A stretch of 64,000 nt of DNA, from positions 558,001 through 622,000 of the forward strand of contig PTFA01000101.1 in the NCBI GenBank assembly GCA_003342895.1, in the 5' to 3' direction. This document shows, in pieces, positions 12,901 to 25,404 of this stretch. This DNA comes from Casuarius casuarius. Its lineage: Eukaryota; Chordata; Aves; Casuariiformes; Casuariidae. The position numbers and the translations under genes are program-made. Every line of letters begins with the position of its first letter. The first letter of the stretch is position 1. Under the pieces are notes generated by a model. The model was not told where the DNA came from, made no database searches, and saw only the letters and a list, made by a program, of their open reading frames with translations.

Positions 12901-14199
12901 GAAAGCCTTTTATTACTATGAAGGTGGAAAACAAAGGAAACTTGATCTGTTTCAGCAAGAAAAACTATTGAAAGATGATGCTGAGAAGACCTTTGTTGTT
13001 GCTGTTAGCATTCTTTTAATTTTTAAAAGAATCTTTTTGGCCATTGAAAAGGTCAGCTGTAATCAGGTGGCTAACACACTTTACATCAGTGACAAAGATG
13101 TAAGACCTTTGTCTGGAAAAGAGAAAGAACAGTTTGGAGACCAGTCAGATTATTTAGATATTTTTCAAATGGCTGGACCTGATAAAACTTAGCCTGGCTG
13201 CCTAAAACAGTCAGAGGTTATCTTTAATAACTTTAAGAAGTGTCTGAGCTTCTAAATACAACCACACTGATTATCTTTAAAAGTAGGGGCGGTAGAAGGA
13301 AAGAAAATCTGGGAAATCAAGGTCATGGATGTGTTTGGTTTATTTTCATTTCCTGGGAAAAAAACCCCCAGATATTATAGGAAATTACAGACTATTAAAA
13401 TCATCTAGATCAGTGGCAGCCCTAATGTTTGTAGCTGGTGGGGAGCTCAGCAGAAAATTTTGTGATAGACTTGTATGCATGTACAAATGTGTGTATCTGA
13501 GTGTATGTGTGCATATAAAGGGAATGAAGATATAAGAAGGCAATAGCACACAAAACAGGAACAGTATAAATTATTATCTAGATAATATTCCCAAGGCAAG
13601 ACTATTAAATCATTATACATTCTAAAAGAGAAAAAAATGCCCACTGCCTTGTAAAAGACCCTGTCAGTGCACCCATTTTTGTGTTCAGCCCAAGTTGCCA
13701 CACACCTGTCTCGGCGAGTTTGGGGATAAGCTGGCTAAATAATCATGGAGAGCTCCTGACAGGAGCAAGACTGCAAAGAACTCTGTAGCGCATTTACTAA
13801 AATGATTTTTCAACACAAAAATATTGCTTCATTCAGCTTCATTGTAAAAATGAGAATTTAAGCACACAGTTATACAATAAATTGTCATCACTGACCCCAC
13901 AAATAATCACAGGACACAAGCATGCGAGGAGCTTCTAATGTCCTCCTACCTGCCTCTTTATGTGCTTGGGCCAAATTGTCATATACCCAAGTCTACGACT
14001 TTGGGGCCAACCAGGGAAATCTGCAGTGGGTGCTGCTGCACAGGGAGCGTGTACTTCCTCTTCTAGCATGTTATAGAGCCGGGCTTGCTAGGATGTGTAC
14101 CATCTATGCTCAGCATGAGACAGAAGTAGGACTCAGAGGATTTTACCAAGGGTTATTCAGTTCTGGTGGGGATGGACATCACTACCCCCAAGGTAAGAT
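12901..14199. other. Non-coding stretch between two CR1 relics
   Basis: No gene was seen. A 95-codon plus-strand frame (13922-14209) and shorter frames have no recognisable product. The sequence could include parts of the flanking CR1 copies too decayed to read by eye. Confidence 0.5.
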
Positions 14200-15290
14200 T
14201 CGCCCTTGATGTAGATCATAACAAAAGATGACTAACAGCCAAAACAGATTTGTCAAGAAAAAGTCACATAAAGTCAATCTAATTTTATTCTATAATTAGT
14301 AAAGAGGACAGGTAAATAGACAAGTAGTAGATACACACATCACACTAGTAAGCTTTTCAAACTGTCTCACAGGATGTTCATTTAAGTAAACTAAGACATC
14401 ACGGTCTAGATGAAAATATTATCAGGTGAGTGCAAAACCTTGTTGTAAAGCTATTCTCAGAGGGTGTCTGCAAAGTCTTCTGAGTAAGGATTCTGTTACA
14501 AATGTTCATCTACAATTCAGATGATATAAGAGGGAATACGTTAATTAATTGCTCAGATGCTATCATTTGTTGTTCTGTGTGAGTTCAATTAAAATGATCT
14601 AAAAATGAAAAAAAATGTAGAAAAATAAGGAAAAACGCAAATGGAAAAATGAAATTTTACTCATAAGCAAGAAAATCATTTTCATACAGGATGGAGAAGC
14701 AATAATTAGCTTAGAACACTGTCAGAACAATTTGTGGGTCATACTGTGATCAGAAACTGAACTTGACTTGACCGTGTCTTACTGTTGCAAACATTCAAAT
14801 ATCATATTGGGATATTTGAGCAGGACACCTCAAGTAAAACAAAAGAAATAATTTTACAGTGCCGTCAACGTTTGGAGAGCATTCTCAGCCAGCATAATGT
14901 TCTTAGTTTTGATCACTGTACTTTACAAATGATGTGACCACCTGAAAAGAGGCAAGATGAAAGCAATGTGGATGCTCAGATCTCTACAAAACATGGAATG
15001 CTACAAGGAAAGACTGAGAAAACTGGGGTAATTTAGGCTAGAATAAATATGACATAGGGAATAGATGATGATATATGAAGAATACATTAAAAATATAGAG
15101 GAAAATATTATTCCTCATATCCACATCGAAGGAGAAGTATTTTACCTCAGCAACAGTGAGTGAGATTTAGGTTGGGTATTAAGAAAAATGTTCTAGTATT
15201 ACATATAGGTAAAGCACAGAAATAGATTGCTTTAAAGTTTCCAGAACTGAAAGATTTTTATAATAGGTTAGACAGATATCAGTGAAGATA
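14200..15290 (+). mobile_element. Old CR1 LINE fragment with ORF2 relic, sense
   Basis: Blocks in CR1 order can be read. The reverse-transcriptase upstream block 'gatttgtcaagaaaaagtca' (14247-14266) is followed by a 'caaactgtctcacaggat' block (about 14358-14375). Further on come 'cttactgttgcaaac' then 'atcatattggg' (about 14778-14813), 'aaggaaagactgagaaaactgg' in 15005-15026, and the C-terminal block 'aggttgggtattaagaaaaatg' in 15169-15190. The region between about 14550 and 14690 matches poorly and the catalytic motif cannot be found, suggesting an internal deletion or strong decay. CR1 encodes an endonuclease/reverse transcriptase for target-primed retrotransposition; this copy is broken by many stops and cannot act. 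No octamer tail is visible. Confidence 0.72.
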
Positions 15291-15322
15291 TATATATATT
15301 TTTATATATTTTATATATTTTC
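15287..15322. repeat. AT-rich (TA)n/T-rich tract
   Basis: Alternating TA steps and T runs at the downstream edge of the old CR1 relic. It may derive from its tail or be an independent simple repeat. Confidence 0.75.
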
Positions 15323-16629
15323 TCCTGCCTTGGGACATTGGGATTGCTTAGGTGAAAATACTTTCCAGCCCTGTTTACCTATGGAATAGAAAAAGGATAT
15401 CAAACTGTGAGATTTTGGAGTATCTCTTCACTTAGAGTCATGTTGGAAAAAATCCCAACCATTTTAAGATGGAATTTGACACATATGTGAAAGAGATGGT
15501 CATGTTCTTGCTTTTCTGTGTTTCTACAACACGGGATATTACATTCTCTTTTTTTCTAGAAAAACTGGCCTTACCTGAAGCCAGCAGAAGTCAACAGAAA
15601 ATCTCAGGCTTCAGTCAGGTTTTATGAAGCAACTTTCTTTATACCTGAAGCAGTTCAGCTGAAGCGAATGCATCAGTTTGAAGAGTACAGGACTGCTCAC
15701 TCCAAGTTCATTCAGAGTATTTGTGGTTAGGCCATTTCTGAAAGGAATGAAGTCTGTACACACATTTGCTAGAAAAATTGCAAACTGCAATGATAAATTG
15801 CAAAAATTCCCAAGCATCAACATAAGTCTTCAAAACGAGATACTCTATCAGGTGTATTTCCTAGTCTGAATGTAGCTAATGTCATCAATATTCATTCTCC
15901 ATTGTTTAAATGTTCTGAGCCTTATAAAAGTGCTATTAGATTCTGTATCCAATTAATCTGATAGTGTAAAATGACATATATCCTGATCCTCTGACAAAAT
16001 TGCCTCTTTTCATGAAGTTTCTAACTTCCTGATCTAAACCTCTCTACAGTACCATTATGTACCTGAAAGACCCAGATAAAGATGCCCCTTTCCTAATCAA
16101 AGAAGTGGATTTGATAATTATATTTTTTGGGTGACATGCATTACTAATAACACTGCAATTATTTTCTCCTCATTTGTGTTCTCCATCTAAGTCTTCTGAA
16201 CTTACCTGCTCTCTTTCATTCTGTGTTTGAGCCTTGATCCTGATAAGAGATTTCAGCAGGGCCTCTCTAAGTGTAGCATATACATGAAAAAATTACTGGA
16301 TTTTGGACTGTCACCTTTTGGGGCAATGCTCTCTCTTTTTGTCGGCTTTATGAATAGCATTTGGAATCATAGGACAGTGATTCCTTCAGGGTTTATGGTA
16401 ATGCAAATAATTAATAATAGTCACAGCAGTAAGATAAATTAAGTTTCCTCTTTATGTGGGGCTTCAGTTCACCTCTGTGCAGATAAGCAGTGCAAGCTTT
16501 GTGTTTGTTACATGCTCAAACGGCAGTTAAAATACACATAGTTCGGGTACTTCTTCCTGTCCTTCAATGCAGCAGGGAAAGACACTTTTTTCTCCCAGTA
16601 GTTCCTGCAGGAATATCTTTCCATAGTTC
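15323..16629. other. Non-coding stretch
   Basis: No gene or clear repeat was recognised. Short frames of up to 71 codons have no known product. Confidence 0.5.
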
Positions 16630-16760
16630 TTTACCTTTATTTGCCTCAGTTTCTGGCTTGGAAATAGGAAAATGGCCACACTTACCTATCTCACAAACTA
16701 GTGATAAAAAGATAAAAAGTAGCCCAGATAAAAAGTAGCCCAGAGCTAGGTAATAATGTC
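16630..16760 (+). repeat. MIR 3' half relic, sense
   Basis: 'tttgcctcagtttc' (about 16641-16654), then 'aggaaaatgg' and 'acttacctatctcac' follow the order of the MIR 3' half (Cys/Ala-rich head and core missing). Old, diverged and immobile. Its distal part is overprinted by the tandem duplication at 16703-16742. Confidence 0.65.
16703..16742. repeat. Perfect 16-bp tandem duplication
   Basis: GATAAAAAGTAGCCCA occurs at 16711-16726 and again at 16727-16742 with no change, preceded by a partial copy (GATAAAAA, 16703-16710). The perfect identity makes it much younger than the MIR relic that holds it. It is probably slippage. Confidence 0.95.
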
Positions 16761-17052
16761 CTCTGTAATGAGTAAAAAGCTTACACTGTAAAGATTTTAT
16801 CTCTGTGGAGAAATGAAAATGTTCAGACCTATGATATCAGCAAGCTGATGAAATAAGGACTCAATAAGTAGATGATGAGGTGGATGAAAAACAGGCTGAA
16901 CTGCTCGTCAGAAGGTTGCAATCAGCTGCATGAAATCCAGCTGGAGGCCATCACTAGCAGTGTACCACAGGGGTCAATACTGGAGCTATTAATGTTTAAC
17001 ATCTTCACTAATGACCTGGGTGATGGTACTGAGTGCACCTTCAGCACTTTAG

Positions 17053-17064
17053 TTTGCAGATGAC
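17053..17064 (+). other. CR1 reverse-transcriptase FADD catalytic motif (out of frame)
   Basis: 'tttgcagatgac' encodes Phe-Ala-Asp-Asp, the two catalytic aspartates of the LINE reverse transcriptase. The upstream ORF2 segment (about 16872-17060) reads in another frame, giving Leu-Val-Cys-Arg-stop over the same bases, so the motif is disconnected from its domain by an indel. Confidence 0.8.
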
Positions 17065-17665
17065 ACCAAACTGTGAGGAATGGCTGATGCACCAAATCAT
17101 TGTGCTGCTATTCAGAGAGACCTCTATAGGTTGGAGAAATGGGCTGAGAGGAATCTCATGAAGTTCAACAAAGAGCAGGGCAAAGTTCTGCACCCGGACA
17201 GGAATAACCCCAAGCCCCAATAAAAGCTGATGGTCCACTTGCTGGAAAGAAGCTTTGTGGGAAAAGACCTGGAGGCGCTGGTGGATAAGTCGCATATGAG
17301 CCAGAAATGTGCTCTTGCAGCAAAGGCCCCCTGGCTGCATAAGGCGGAGCATTAGGATGAGCCAGCATGTTAGAGGAAGTGATCCTTCCCCTGCTCAGCA
17401 CTGGTAAGACACATCTGGAGTGCTGTGTCCAGTTCTGGCCTCCCCAGTACAAGGGAGATAGGGACATACTGGAGTGGATACAGCAAAGGGCCACAGAGGT
17501 GATTTTAAGGAATGGACCATGTCTTGTACAAGGAGAAGCTGAGAGAGCTGGGACTGTTGAGCTTGGAGAGAAGATGACTCAGGGGGATCTGATCAATGAG
17601 TATAAATATCAGATGGGGAAGAGGAAAGAAGTTCTTAGTGGTGCCCAGTGACAGGCCAGGAGGCA

Positions 17666-17720
17666 AAGAAATACAAAAAAAACCCCAAAAAACAAAAAAA
17701 AAACCCACCAAGAAATACAA
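17666..17720 (+). repeat. A/C-only insertion with 11-bp direct repeats inside CR1
   Basis: AAGAAATACAA at 17666-17676 recurs at 17710-17720. Between them lie 33 bases made only of A and C. CR1 normally has unique coding sequence here. The layout resembles a short poly(A)-type insertion flanked by a target duplication, but a local expansion of an A-rich coding stretch would look similar. Confidence 0.8.
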
Positions 17721-17930
17721 GAAATTCTATTTAAATATAAGAAAATACTTTTTTACTGTGCGGATGGTTGAACACTGGAACAGGTTGCCCAGAGAGGCTG
17801 TGGAGTCTCTGTCCCTGGAGATACTCAAAACCTGACTGAACATAGTCCTGGACAACCTGCTCTAGCCGACCCTGCTTTGAGCAAGGGGGCTGGACTAGAT
17901 GATTTCCAGAGGTCCCTTCCAACCTCAATT

Positions 17931-17950
17931 ATTCTGTGATTCTGTGATTC
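17931..17950 (+). repeat. CR1 3' octamer tail (ATTCTGTG)2.5
   Basis: Two and a half copies of ATTCTGTG close the CR1 element directly after 'ccaacctcaatt'. CR1 ends in such octamers instead of poly(A). This defines the 3' border of the insertion and its orientation. Confidence 0.95.
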
Positions 17951-19550
17951 AGAAAGTGCTTTTCATAGAGAAAAAGAATTTATCAGAGAAATATCAGAGA
18001 TGTGTCAGGGATGTTGTATCAGAGAGAAAAAAACAAACAAAAAATTGCATGTGTTTGTCTTCTTGCAGAGCACACTGGTCAGAAATTTTAACTTCTGCCT
18101 CAGGGTAGCTACAAATCAAAATATCTGAGAATGTATTTTGAGAGAAACTGATTTACAATGTAGGCGTCAATGCTAACTTTGGAATGAGATGTGTGGTTGT
18201 TCGTAAAAGCTTACTAGAGGATGCACTGCATTTAAAAACATCACTTCATAAAAGGGGTCTTTCAGCTCTTTTCCGTTACCACCTGTTGCTTTTGAATTCT
18301 CAGTAACTATTTTTTTTTTTCCAAATTGTCTTTCACTTGTTTAGTTTGCATTTGGGATGTTTGATAGTTAACAATATAGTCTTTCAAAAGTCAAAGCAGT
18401 CCCATCTATGCTAAGTAATGGTACTTCATTCATTCCTTGCTTTTCTCTTTCTTGCCTTCTTCTCCATTCTCCTGTTTCATATGTCTTCCTGATTCATTTT
18501 TGCCTTACTTGGACATTTACTTGCATGCTGTATATTTGTTTTCTCTCTTGTACTTAAATTTTCTGTTTTATTTTCACGTCCTTCCCATTTTGAAATCTGT
18601 TAGTCCTCAATTCTGGATTAGTTCTCAGTTCTTAGTAAGAAACTAAGTCCTTAGTCCTCAGTTTCATTTATAAGATTTTATGGCCTGATATTGGATTGTG
18701 TTTGTCCCCAAGCTCAATTTTGCAAGTAGATCTGTATTAGGCTGCACTAGGTCTATTAGTCAGTGAAGGTGTATCAGCCTCAGACAATACTTCAGCTGGT
18801 TCAGGGTAATTTTATTTTTTATGCTGGTAGATATTTTAGTACTTACTGTGTTTTCTCCTTTCTGGTTGTTTTCAAGCTTCTTAATTCCCTGGAAATATGA
18901 TATTGAATTTTTTAAAATTATTTATTTTTTCCTCAAGTACAAATCACCTTTTTTCTTGTGTTTCTGCTGGAGGACAATTTCAGAATCAAGACTTCAGTAG
19001 CACTTTTAAGAATGGGTATCACATTGAGATCTTTTGCCTCTATCCAGCATCATTATGATTTGATTAGAAGAAACAGATATAAATGTTTCCTTTTTAGTTG
19101 TTTTAGTCACTGCATTTCTTCACTCTTTTCCTTCATATATAAAAATCTTGCCTCTTGGTCAGCTGTCCTCTCTGTTCCAGCAGTCCACTGACAAACATCA
19201 GCTGAAATGAAATAGGATCCTCAGCTCCTGTCTTCCAGCTGCTGTGCACTCTGATTAATAAAGGCACAAGGAGAAGGAAAAAGGGAAGAAAATTTCTTGA
19301 AGCTTCTTCTAGGAGAGGTTTATCTATGTCTGCTAATTCAAAAGGAAAAAGTACTCCTGGGACCTACATACCCATTTCTTTTCCTCATTCCTTAAGAGGC
19401 AAATTTTCTTACGGTGTTGATATCATGATGGGGTTCTTTGCTGGCATCAAAGAACGTCTGTAGAGCTGAATCTCTTTCTGAGGGCAATGACCTATGTGTG
19501 GAGAGTTCACCATGGAAGCAGAACCAGCCCTTTCCTCTGAGAGCTTGGGG

Positions 19551-19567
19551 TTTTGTTTTGTTTTGTT
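19551..19567. repeat. (TTTTG)n simple repeat
   Basis: Three TTTTG units plus a partial one. A similar tract lies at 61172-61192. Confidence 0.85.
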
Positions 19568-20884
19568 GACATATTTTTATTTACTTTCAGTAAAGCAGCC
19601 TATGCCTTGCAGCACTGATATCCACTTTATACCAATACAGCCACTAAGGTGGCTGAAAGATGTCTTTCTTTAAGTTTTCTGTAGCTACAAGCTATCATTC
19701 GAAACATAACCTATTGCCCCATGCATTGCGCTTCTCAGTTGCGTTCCTCTCTTGAGTGTTTTCTGAAATGCCTATTACAAAAGCCGGCAGCAAAGACAGC
19801 TGTAAAAAGTCAGAGATTTTTAATGAAGCACCAGGGTTCCATGGAATGGACGGCAGAAAATCTAAATGATAAATGTTGATTATTACATTTTGTTCTTCTA
19901 TTTCATGTTTCTAATAAGTCAACTGCAGAAAAAATGATTGTACAAAAATTCACAGTCAAGTGACAGTCAAGCGACAGAAAACAGGCCGAAGCCTGACGGA
20001 AGTAAATTAATCAGAAGATACATCAATATACTTATATCAGCCCTACAAGTTATTCATAGAAAGTTATGAAAGCTGCTTTTAATGAGCCACTTGTATATGG
20101 TTTACTGTTGGGTCGATTCTAGAACATTTAAGAGCATACATTATTTTGTTTATTTAAGCAGTATTAGTCAACCTGAGGCAAATTTTCACACAGCCAATAT
20201 TGCCATTGTGCAAAAATACTTTCAGGCTTAAGATATTAGATACAGGTTTTTATTAAAAAGATGTAGAATTTGCTGAAGAAAAGAAAGCAACATATTCCAA
20301 ATAATAGAATTATTTAATAAACAATATTTATTTTAATTCAGATATCTTTTTTCATATGTAGAATGATCTAAATATAGTAGTCATTATTACCTCTTTAACG
20401 GAATTTCAAAATAGTACTTGCTTATGGTCATACAAAGAAAAACATCATGGGAGGGGAGATTCACCTTCGTTATTCCCCAGTGAAAGCCTCTGTTTTCAAT
20501 TACACCTATGCATCTATGCAGCCATTTAAATAGACACAGAAAGCAGAATTTTCATCTAGATCTATTGAATAAGTCCTCAATTCAGGAAAAAAAAAGCCCA
20601 ACTTTGAAGCACATTCTTTAATATAAGGTTATTCCTAATATGTGTTAATTTGGACAATGGATGAGTCATGAAATGACACCTTAATTATTTTAACAAGAGA
20701 CATCTTATTTTTCATTTTCATGGCTGATCCTTTTCTACCTCATGTATAAATTTAAGCTTTCGGACAAAAGTACTATACAGAGACTATAAAAGTAGAAATA
20801 AGTTGGAGGCTAGCCCCTGTGAAGGAAATCTCAGAAAGTTGTATGCATCACTGATTTGATTTACAAGTATTGACAAAAATCATG

Positions 20885-21135
20885 CTATGGTTGCCTGCCT
20901 GGCATTTACTCCGCTCATCGCCTCCTGCCAGTTTTCCTAGAGGTGGAGAATTGCACTTGGCACTGGGAACACTGCTGCCGTCTCCCGAGGCTGGTGGCTG
21001 CTGCTAGACTGGCGATGTGCTTTCGGTGGGGAGAAGGTGCCTGGTGTGCGGGGCTGAGGGCAGTGGGAAGAAGCCCCAGGATGTTCTCAGGAGCTCCACT
21101 CCAATGGGGCCATTAGTAGTCTGGAAAGGAGCCAG
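20885..21135. other. GC-richer patch
   Basis: A compact patch clearly richer in G+C than the flanks, with CpGs at about 20912-20919, 20980-20986 and 21012-21049. The plus-strand frame across it (21017-21202, 61 codons) is not recognisable. It may be an old repeat or a regulatory region; no evidence decides. Confidence 0.35.
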
Positions 21136-22537
21136 GTTGTCCTGGCTTGAAAAACAAAAGTCTTTGGGACTGCAGACCAATTACAGAGCACATGCAAATT
21201 AAAAACTGCAATATAAGTGTTGGATGTTGAAAGCAAACCATCGATAATTAACCCTCTGTCCTGTTCTCTTCCTATTTTATGGGTTTTTCAAAATTAAGAG
21301 AGAATCACTGAAGAGTTCAGTGACACTAGGTTACCTGAATATTGTGGTGCAGAAGCAATAAAACCTCATAAGATCTGAAACTGATATTCTGAGAAATCTT
21401 TTTTCATGTTACCCTGACTTGGAACTAGAGATGGACTTGATACAAAATCCTAGACTTGGACCTGTGAGTATGATGAGTTTTGAATGTAAACCTGAATTCA
21501 AACTTAGAAACTATTCCCTGTGGGATATATTTATAAAATTATCTGAAATCAACCCAAAATTCAAGTATCTCCCCTTAAGGAAAACTGAAATAATGGCATG
21601 GCTTCTTTTCTAGGCAGCTTAGTTTTTCCCTTTTTACACCCCCACCCAGAAATGACCACATTCTTCTTTGGGCAGTAAAGTGTCTCATGTAATAAGACAA
21701 TGGTGAGTCACAATCATCATCCAGAGTGAATATCTAGGGATTACAGACACTTTTTATTGCAATTAGAAAACTGTTTTACTTTTTCTTTTCTTTTTTGCTT
21801 TTTGATGAACTTTTCTGAATTTAAGGTCAGGATTCTTAATTGATTGTATAGTTTACACTTCTGGTAAAATTAACAGTATCTTATAAAAATCAATAAAATT
21901 AATATCGACATTTAAAACAATAAATGATAAGGACTCCTCTGCCTTTCTTTAGTGTTATCAGACTTGACACTCAGTTAACCACTTAACGCATCCTTTGTAG
22001 CAAACCTTCATGTCAGAGTTGCTTTGCACAGAAGTGAGTGCTTCTGCTGTAACACAGCCTGCTGACACACATACGGACATGCATAAACTTTTAATATGCA
22101 GCACTTGCAGACATAGCTAAAGAAGACTCCCTTAATTGCTGCAGCGGTACAGTATCAGGTAGATATGATATAGTATAAATACAGGGAAATGGTTCCTTTG
22201 AAGTCCTAGCCATTCCTGGGAAAGGTGGAAAATTTATGGGGTCCTTTTGGTAGGGAAGCATTCGGTATATAGGAGGATGGAAGAGCTGATAAAAAACTCC
22301 ACTTTGTCTGAAGCCCAGGCCTCTTCTGTGAGGTCCCTAGACTGGGAATCATTTTACAATTTTATTTTTTTTCAGCAGCTGGTCATAGGCTGTTGCTCCA
22401 TTGGACCTCTCATAGTCATCCGAGAAAAATGCCTCTGAAGGTCTGCTGAAAAGAAGCTCTAACTCCACTAGTAAGCAGTGCTAGGCACCTGCAGGTTTAT
22501 CTTCTATTTATGCGTATTCTATGCATAACTTTAAAGG

Positions 22538-22559
22538 AAAAAAAAAGGGGGGGGGGGGG
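22538..22559. repeat. A9G13 homopolymer pair
   Basis: Nine A residues (22538-22546) followed by thirteen G residues (22547-22559). Length is likely to be unreliable in short-read data. Confidence 0.95.
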
Positions 22560-25404
22560 CTCACCACATTAAGGAAAGCTAAGTGCTTGACTATGAATCC
22601 AGTCTGCTTTCTCTTTTCTGAAGATGAAAGCCTAACAATAGTGGGTTTCCCAGCTTGTTACATGAGAGTCTAATGGTTTGAGAAGCCACACAAGAGCTGG
22701 AGGCCTGGATTATACCCAGCCTCAGCAAAATGAATCCCACACCTCTGAAGGTTTCAGTCACCTGAATGAGTGCTCTATAGCCTCCTCTTGAAACTGGGGA
22801 TGAAATGACTGTTGTACCCAAAGGAAAATAAGGAAGACAAGGTCCTCAGGAACCTGGGGATAAGTTCCTGCATCCCCCCCCCGCCTACTTAGGATTGGCC
22901 AAGGAGGTTGATACTAGGACTCTGTGCCTCCAAACTTGTAATGTATGGGCTTTTTGTATGACATTGTCACTAGGTAAAATATAAAAACACTCTTGTGCGT
23001 AAGGACCAGCACCCTATGACTTGTCTTAGCACTGTTATCAAATAGTAACTATGGCAGCACTGTCACAAATAACTTTTCGGGCTGAATGTACTTTGTGAGT
23101 TTGGATACAGCCCATATAGATCTCAGCAAAAGGATTTAGATAGGCAAAAAGATAGATTAGTAATAGCGTTTAAATAGATGGAAAATAAGCACCCATCTCA
23201 TCAGAATGAACATTTCTAAACAGGCGTGGTTTTATTACATTAAATGCCCAGGGAGCTTTGAGGTTAAGGAAGATAGCACCTAAATGAAGACAGGCTTAGA
23301 AAACACAGTGATTATTCCTAATAATTAATAATTAAATTTGCATTTAGGGAGAGAAGAGATAGAAGAATACCACAGCCTGGGCAGTCAGCAGGAACTTACG
23401 TGGAAGGGAGATCAGCTGGCCACTCTGTAATATTGAAACTGTGTTTAAAGTACGTTTTAAACTGGAGGTTAAGTGGACTTAAGTGCCCAAAAAAAGATGA
23501 GACAGGACTGAATGATGGCTAGAGGGAGATTAATTAACAATCGGTGGAAGTAATATTTCTACTGTGTATAACTTTTATTTTCCTATAAGAATTATATTTC
23601 TTATCAGAATATTACTGAAAAATGCTAGTCATCATAAAATGCCCAGACCTGATTCTCTTCTGACAGCAGATGGTTTTCCATAGCCTCAAACTTTATTTAA
23701 ATGCTGAGTATGTACAGGGACCAACGAAGTGCCATAATGATAACCTTATACTCTGATAAACAGAGCATATTAACAGGTTCTCTCATTTGTCCATGTTTTA
23801 CCCCAGGGACATCTAAAAGGCCGCAGTTAGTATGTAATCTAAGTAAAAGACATACAGTGATGTCCTACTAAACCTTCAACATGCATTGACCTGGCCCCAA
23901 GTGTATCAGCAGTACTCTCCCTGGTCAGCTGTTGCTGCTACACCAGTTCTGCTAAGTTGTGATATTGGTGACTTTGGGGAAGTGAAGTACTCACTGTAGT
24001 ACTTGATACTGCACTGGAAGTGAAAGTAAGCAACAAGTATGAGCCAAATCCTCCTTCACTGACTTCTCTGACAATTGGCATGAGACTCATGGTTCTGATG
24101 TATTCCATGTGTTCCTACTTCATATATATGAACATATAGTTCATCTGTTTGAGTTAATGACAGTGTACAGTAACGGGTATTGTGATAATCACATGTATGT
24201 ATGTAATTATGTACAAAATTAAGCAAATATCTATATTTTACTATGCAGATGGCTATATACATAACCATATGCACTATACATATATACTTTCTTTTTCTGT
24301 TGTTTTCTTGCATTCTACTTATGCTGTTCATGTTGTGTTATGCTTAATGTATGTCTGTTGCTAGACTAACAAACATTGAATATAACAAAGACTGATAGTT
24401 AAATTATAATACAGAAGCTGTGAGAATGAGATGTGCCAGTTTTAACACTCCAATAAAATTTCTATAATTTAATAAATTTTAGAGTACCACTTATAATCTA
24501 TCTTGAAATTGTATTACTGCATTAAAAATTCTTATCCTGTAATTCTCTCTGATCGCATGTGGTGGATGGATTCTTTTTCAAGAGGGATGTAAAATCACGG
24601 CATTGCTTTATAACTTTCACATTGCATCTTCTAATTCCAAAAAAAAAAAAAGAAAAAGAAAAGTACTTTAGGTGCCTTGAAAGGTATGTAATTTAAAAGA
24701 AGGTGAAATAATTCCTGTATGTTTTCTGCCTCCTAAACCTCAGGTGCTTTAATTTAAATTCAGTAATTAATGTTTATAAGACTTTTGGAGATTTTCTTAT
24801 GAAATGTGCCATGCAGTAACAACCAACTATTGCTGCTGAAATGGTACTTCTCTTTTAGTTTGGCAAACAGCATTATTCTTTTGTTTTTAATTCAGAAAAG
24901 AAGCCATTGAGGCATATTTGATTTCTTCTTGTCATCAGAAGTATCTGTTATGTCATCCATGTTTTCAGTAAGAGCTTACTAGAGATTACTAGATATACGC
25001 TTTACTGATATTTATTGGTGAAACAGAAATATCAGGAAATTAGATATCAGAGCGATGACCATGCTGCTTGTTCTCGTCTACTTCAGCACAGACAGCACAT
25101 GAAGACATTTGAACTTCAGTAGTGTTGGCAACAGGTGAAGAAGGTTTGTGCACAAGCTAGGAGGATGTTTTATTAATCTAATGATCACAGAAACCACCTT
25201 TTTGCAGTTTCCTTCACATAGTTGATGAGATACTGCAGACGCTATACAAGGTTAGTTACACATGGAGCTCCCTAGCCAGGCTTGGGATACTTTCTGCAGT
25301 GGACCTTAGAGGCTGACATCTTCTCAACCCATGCTATTACTGCGTAGGTCTAACCACAGTCCAGCTTCTAAAGGATATTTTCTATTAAAATGCAGTGATT
25401 TAGT
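22560..25404. other. Non-coding stretch
   Basis: No gene was seen. Frames of 91 codons or fewer, for example 24056-24331 minus, are low in information and rich in Tyr/His/Ile from AT-rich DNA. A short phrase near 24042-24060 (gagccaaatcctccttcactg) resembles a widespread old sauropsid repeat motif but is too short to annotate. Confidence 0.5.

Larger units (their letters stand above)
16858..17950 (+). mobile_element. 5'-truncated CR1 LINE with intact 3' end
   Basis: This is the clearest LINE in the window. It starts in the ORF2 reverse transcriptase domain (about 16876 onward, 'gaggtggatgaaaaacagg') and runs through the ORF2 C-terminus ('tggaacaggttgcccagaga', about 17776-17795) and the short 3' UTR ('tggactagatgatttccaga', 17891-17910). 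It ends in the octamer tail. The translated plus-strand frame includes PQGS and NDLGDGTEC, both typical of CR1 reverse transcriptase. The catalytic FADD motif lies at about 17053-17064, but in another frame because of a small insertion just before it, so the enzyme is broken. Other stops and frameshifts follow. Length is about 1.1 kb against about 4.5 kb for full CR1, a normal 5' truncation. It is less decayed than the CR1 copies at 12.5-15.3 kb. An A/C-rich insertion sits at 17677-17720. Confidence 0.93.
17951..22537. other. Non-coding stretch
   Basis: No gene was recognised. It includes a pyrimidine-rich section (about 18420-18600), a (TTTTG)3 repeat at 19551-19567 and a GC-richer patch near 20.9-21.1 kb. 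Frames do not exceed 77 codons. Confidence 0.5.

Noticed and set aside
16872..17835. Plus-strand frames as separate small genes
   Set aside because: They are pieces of CR1 ORF2 broken by frameshifts and stops, so they are annotated as one mobile element.
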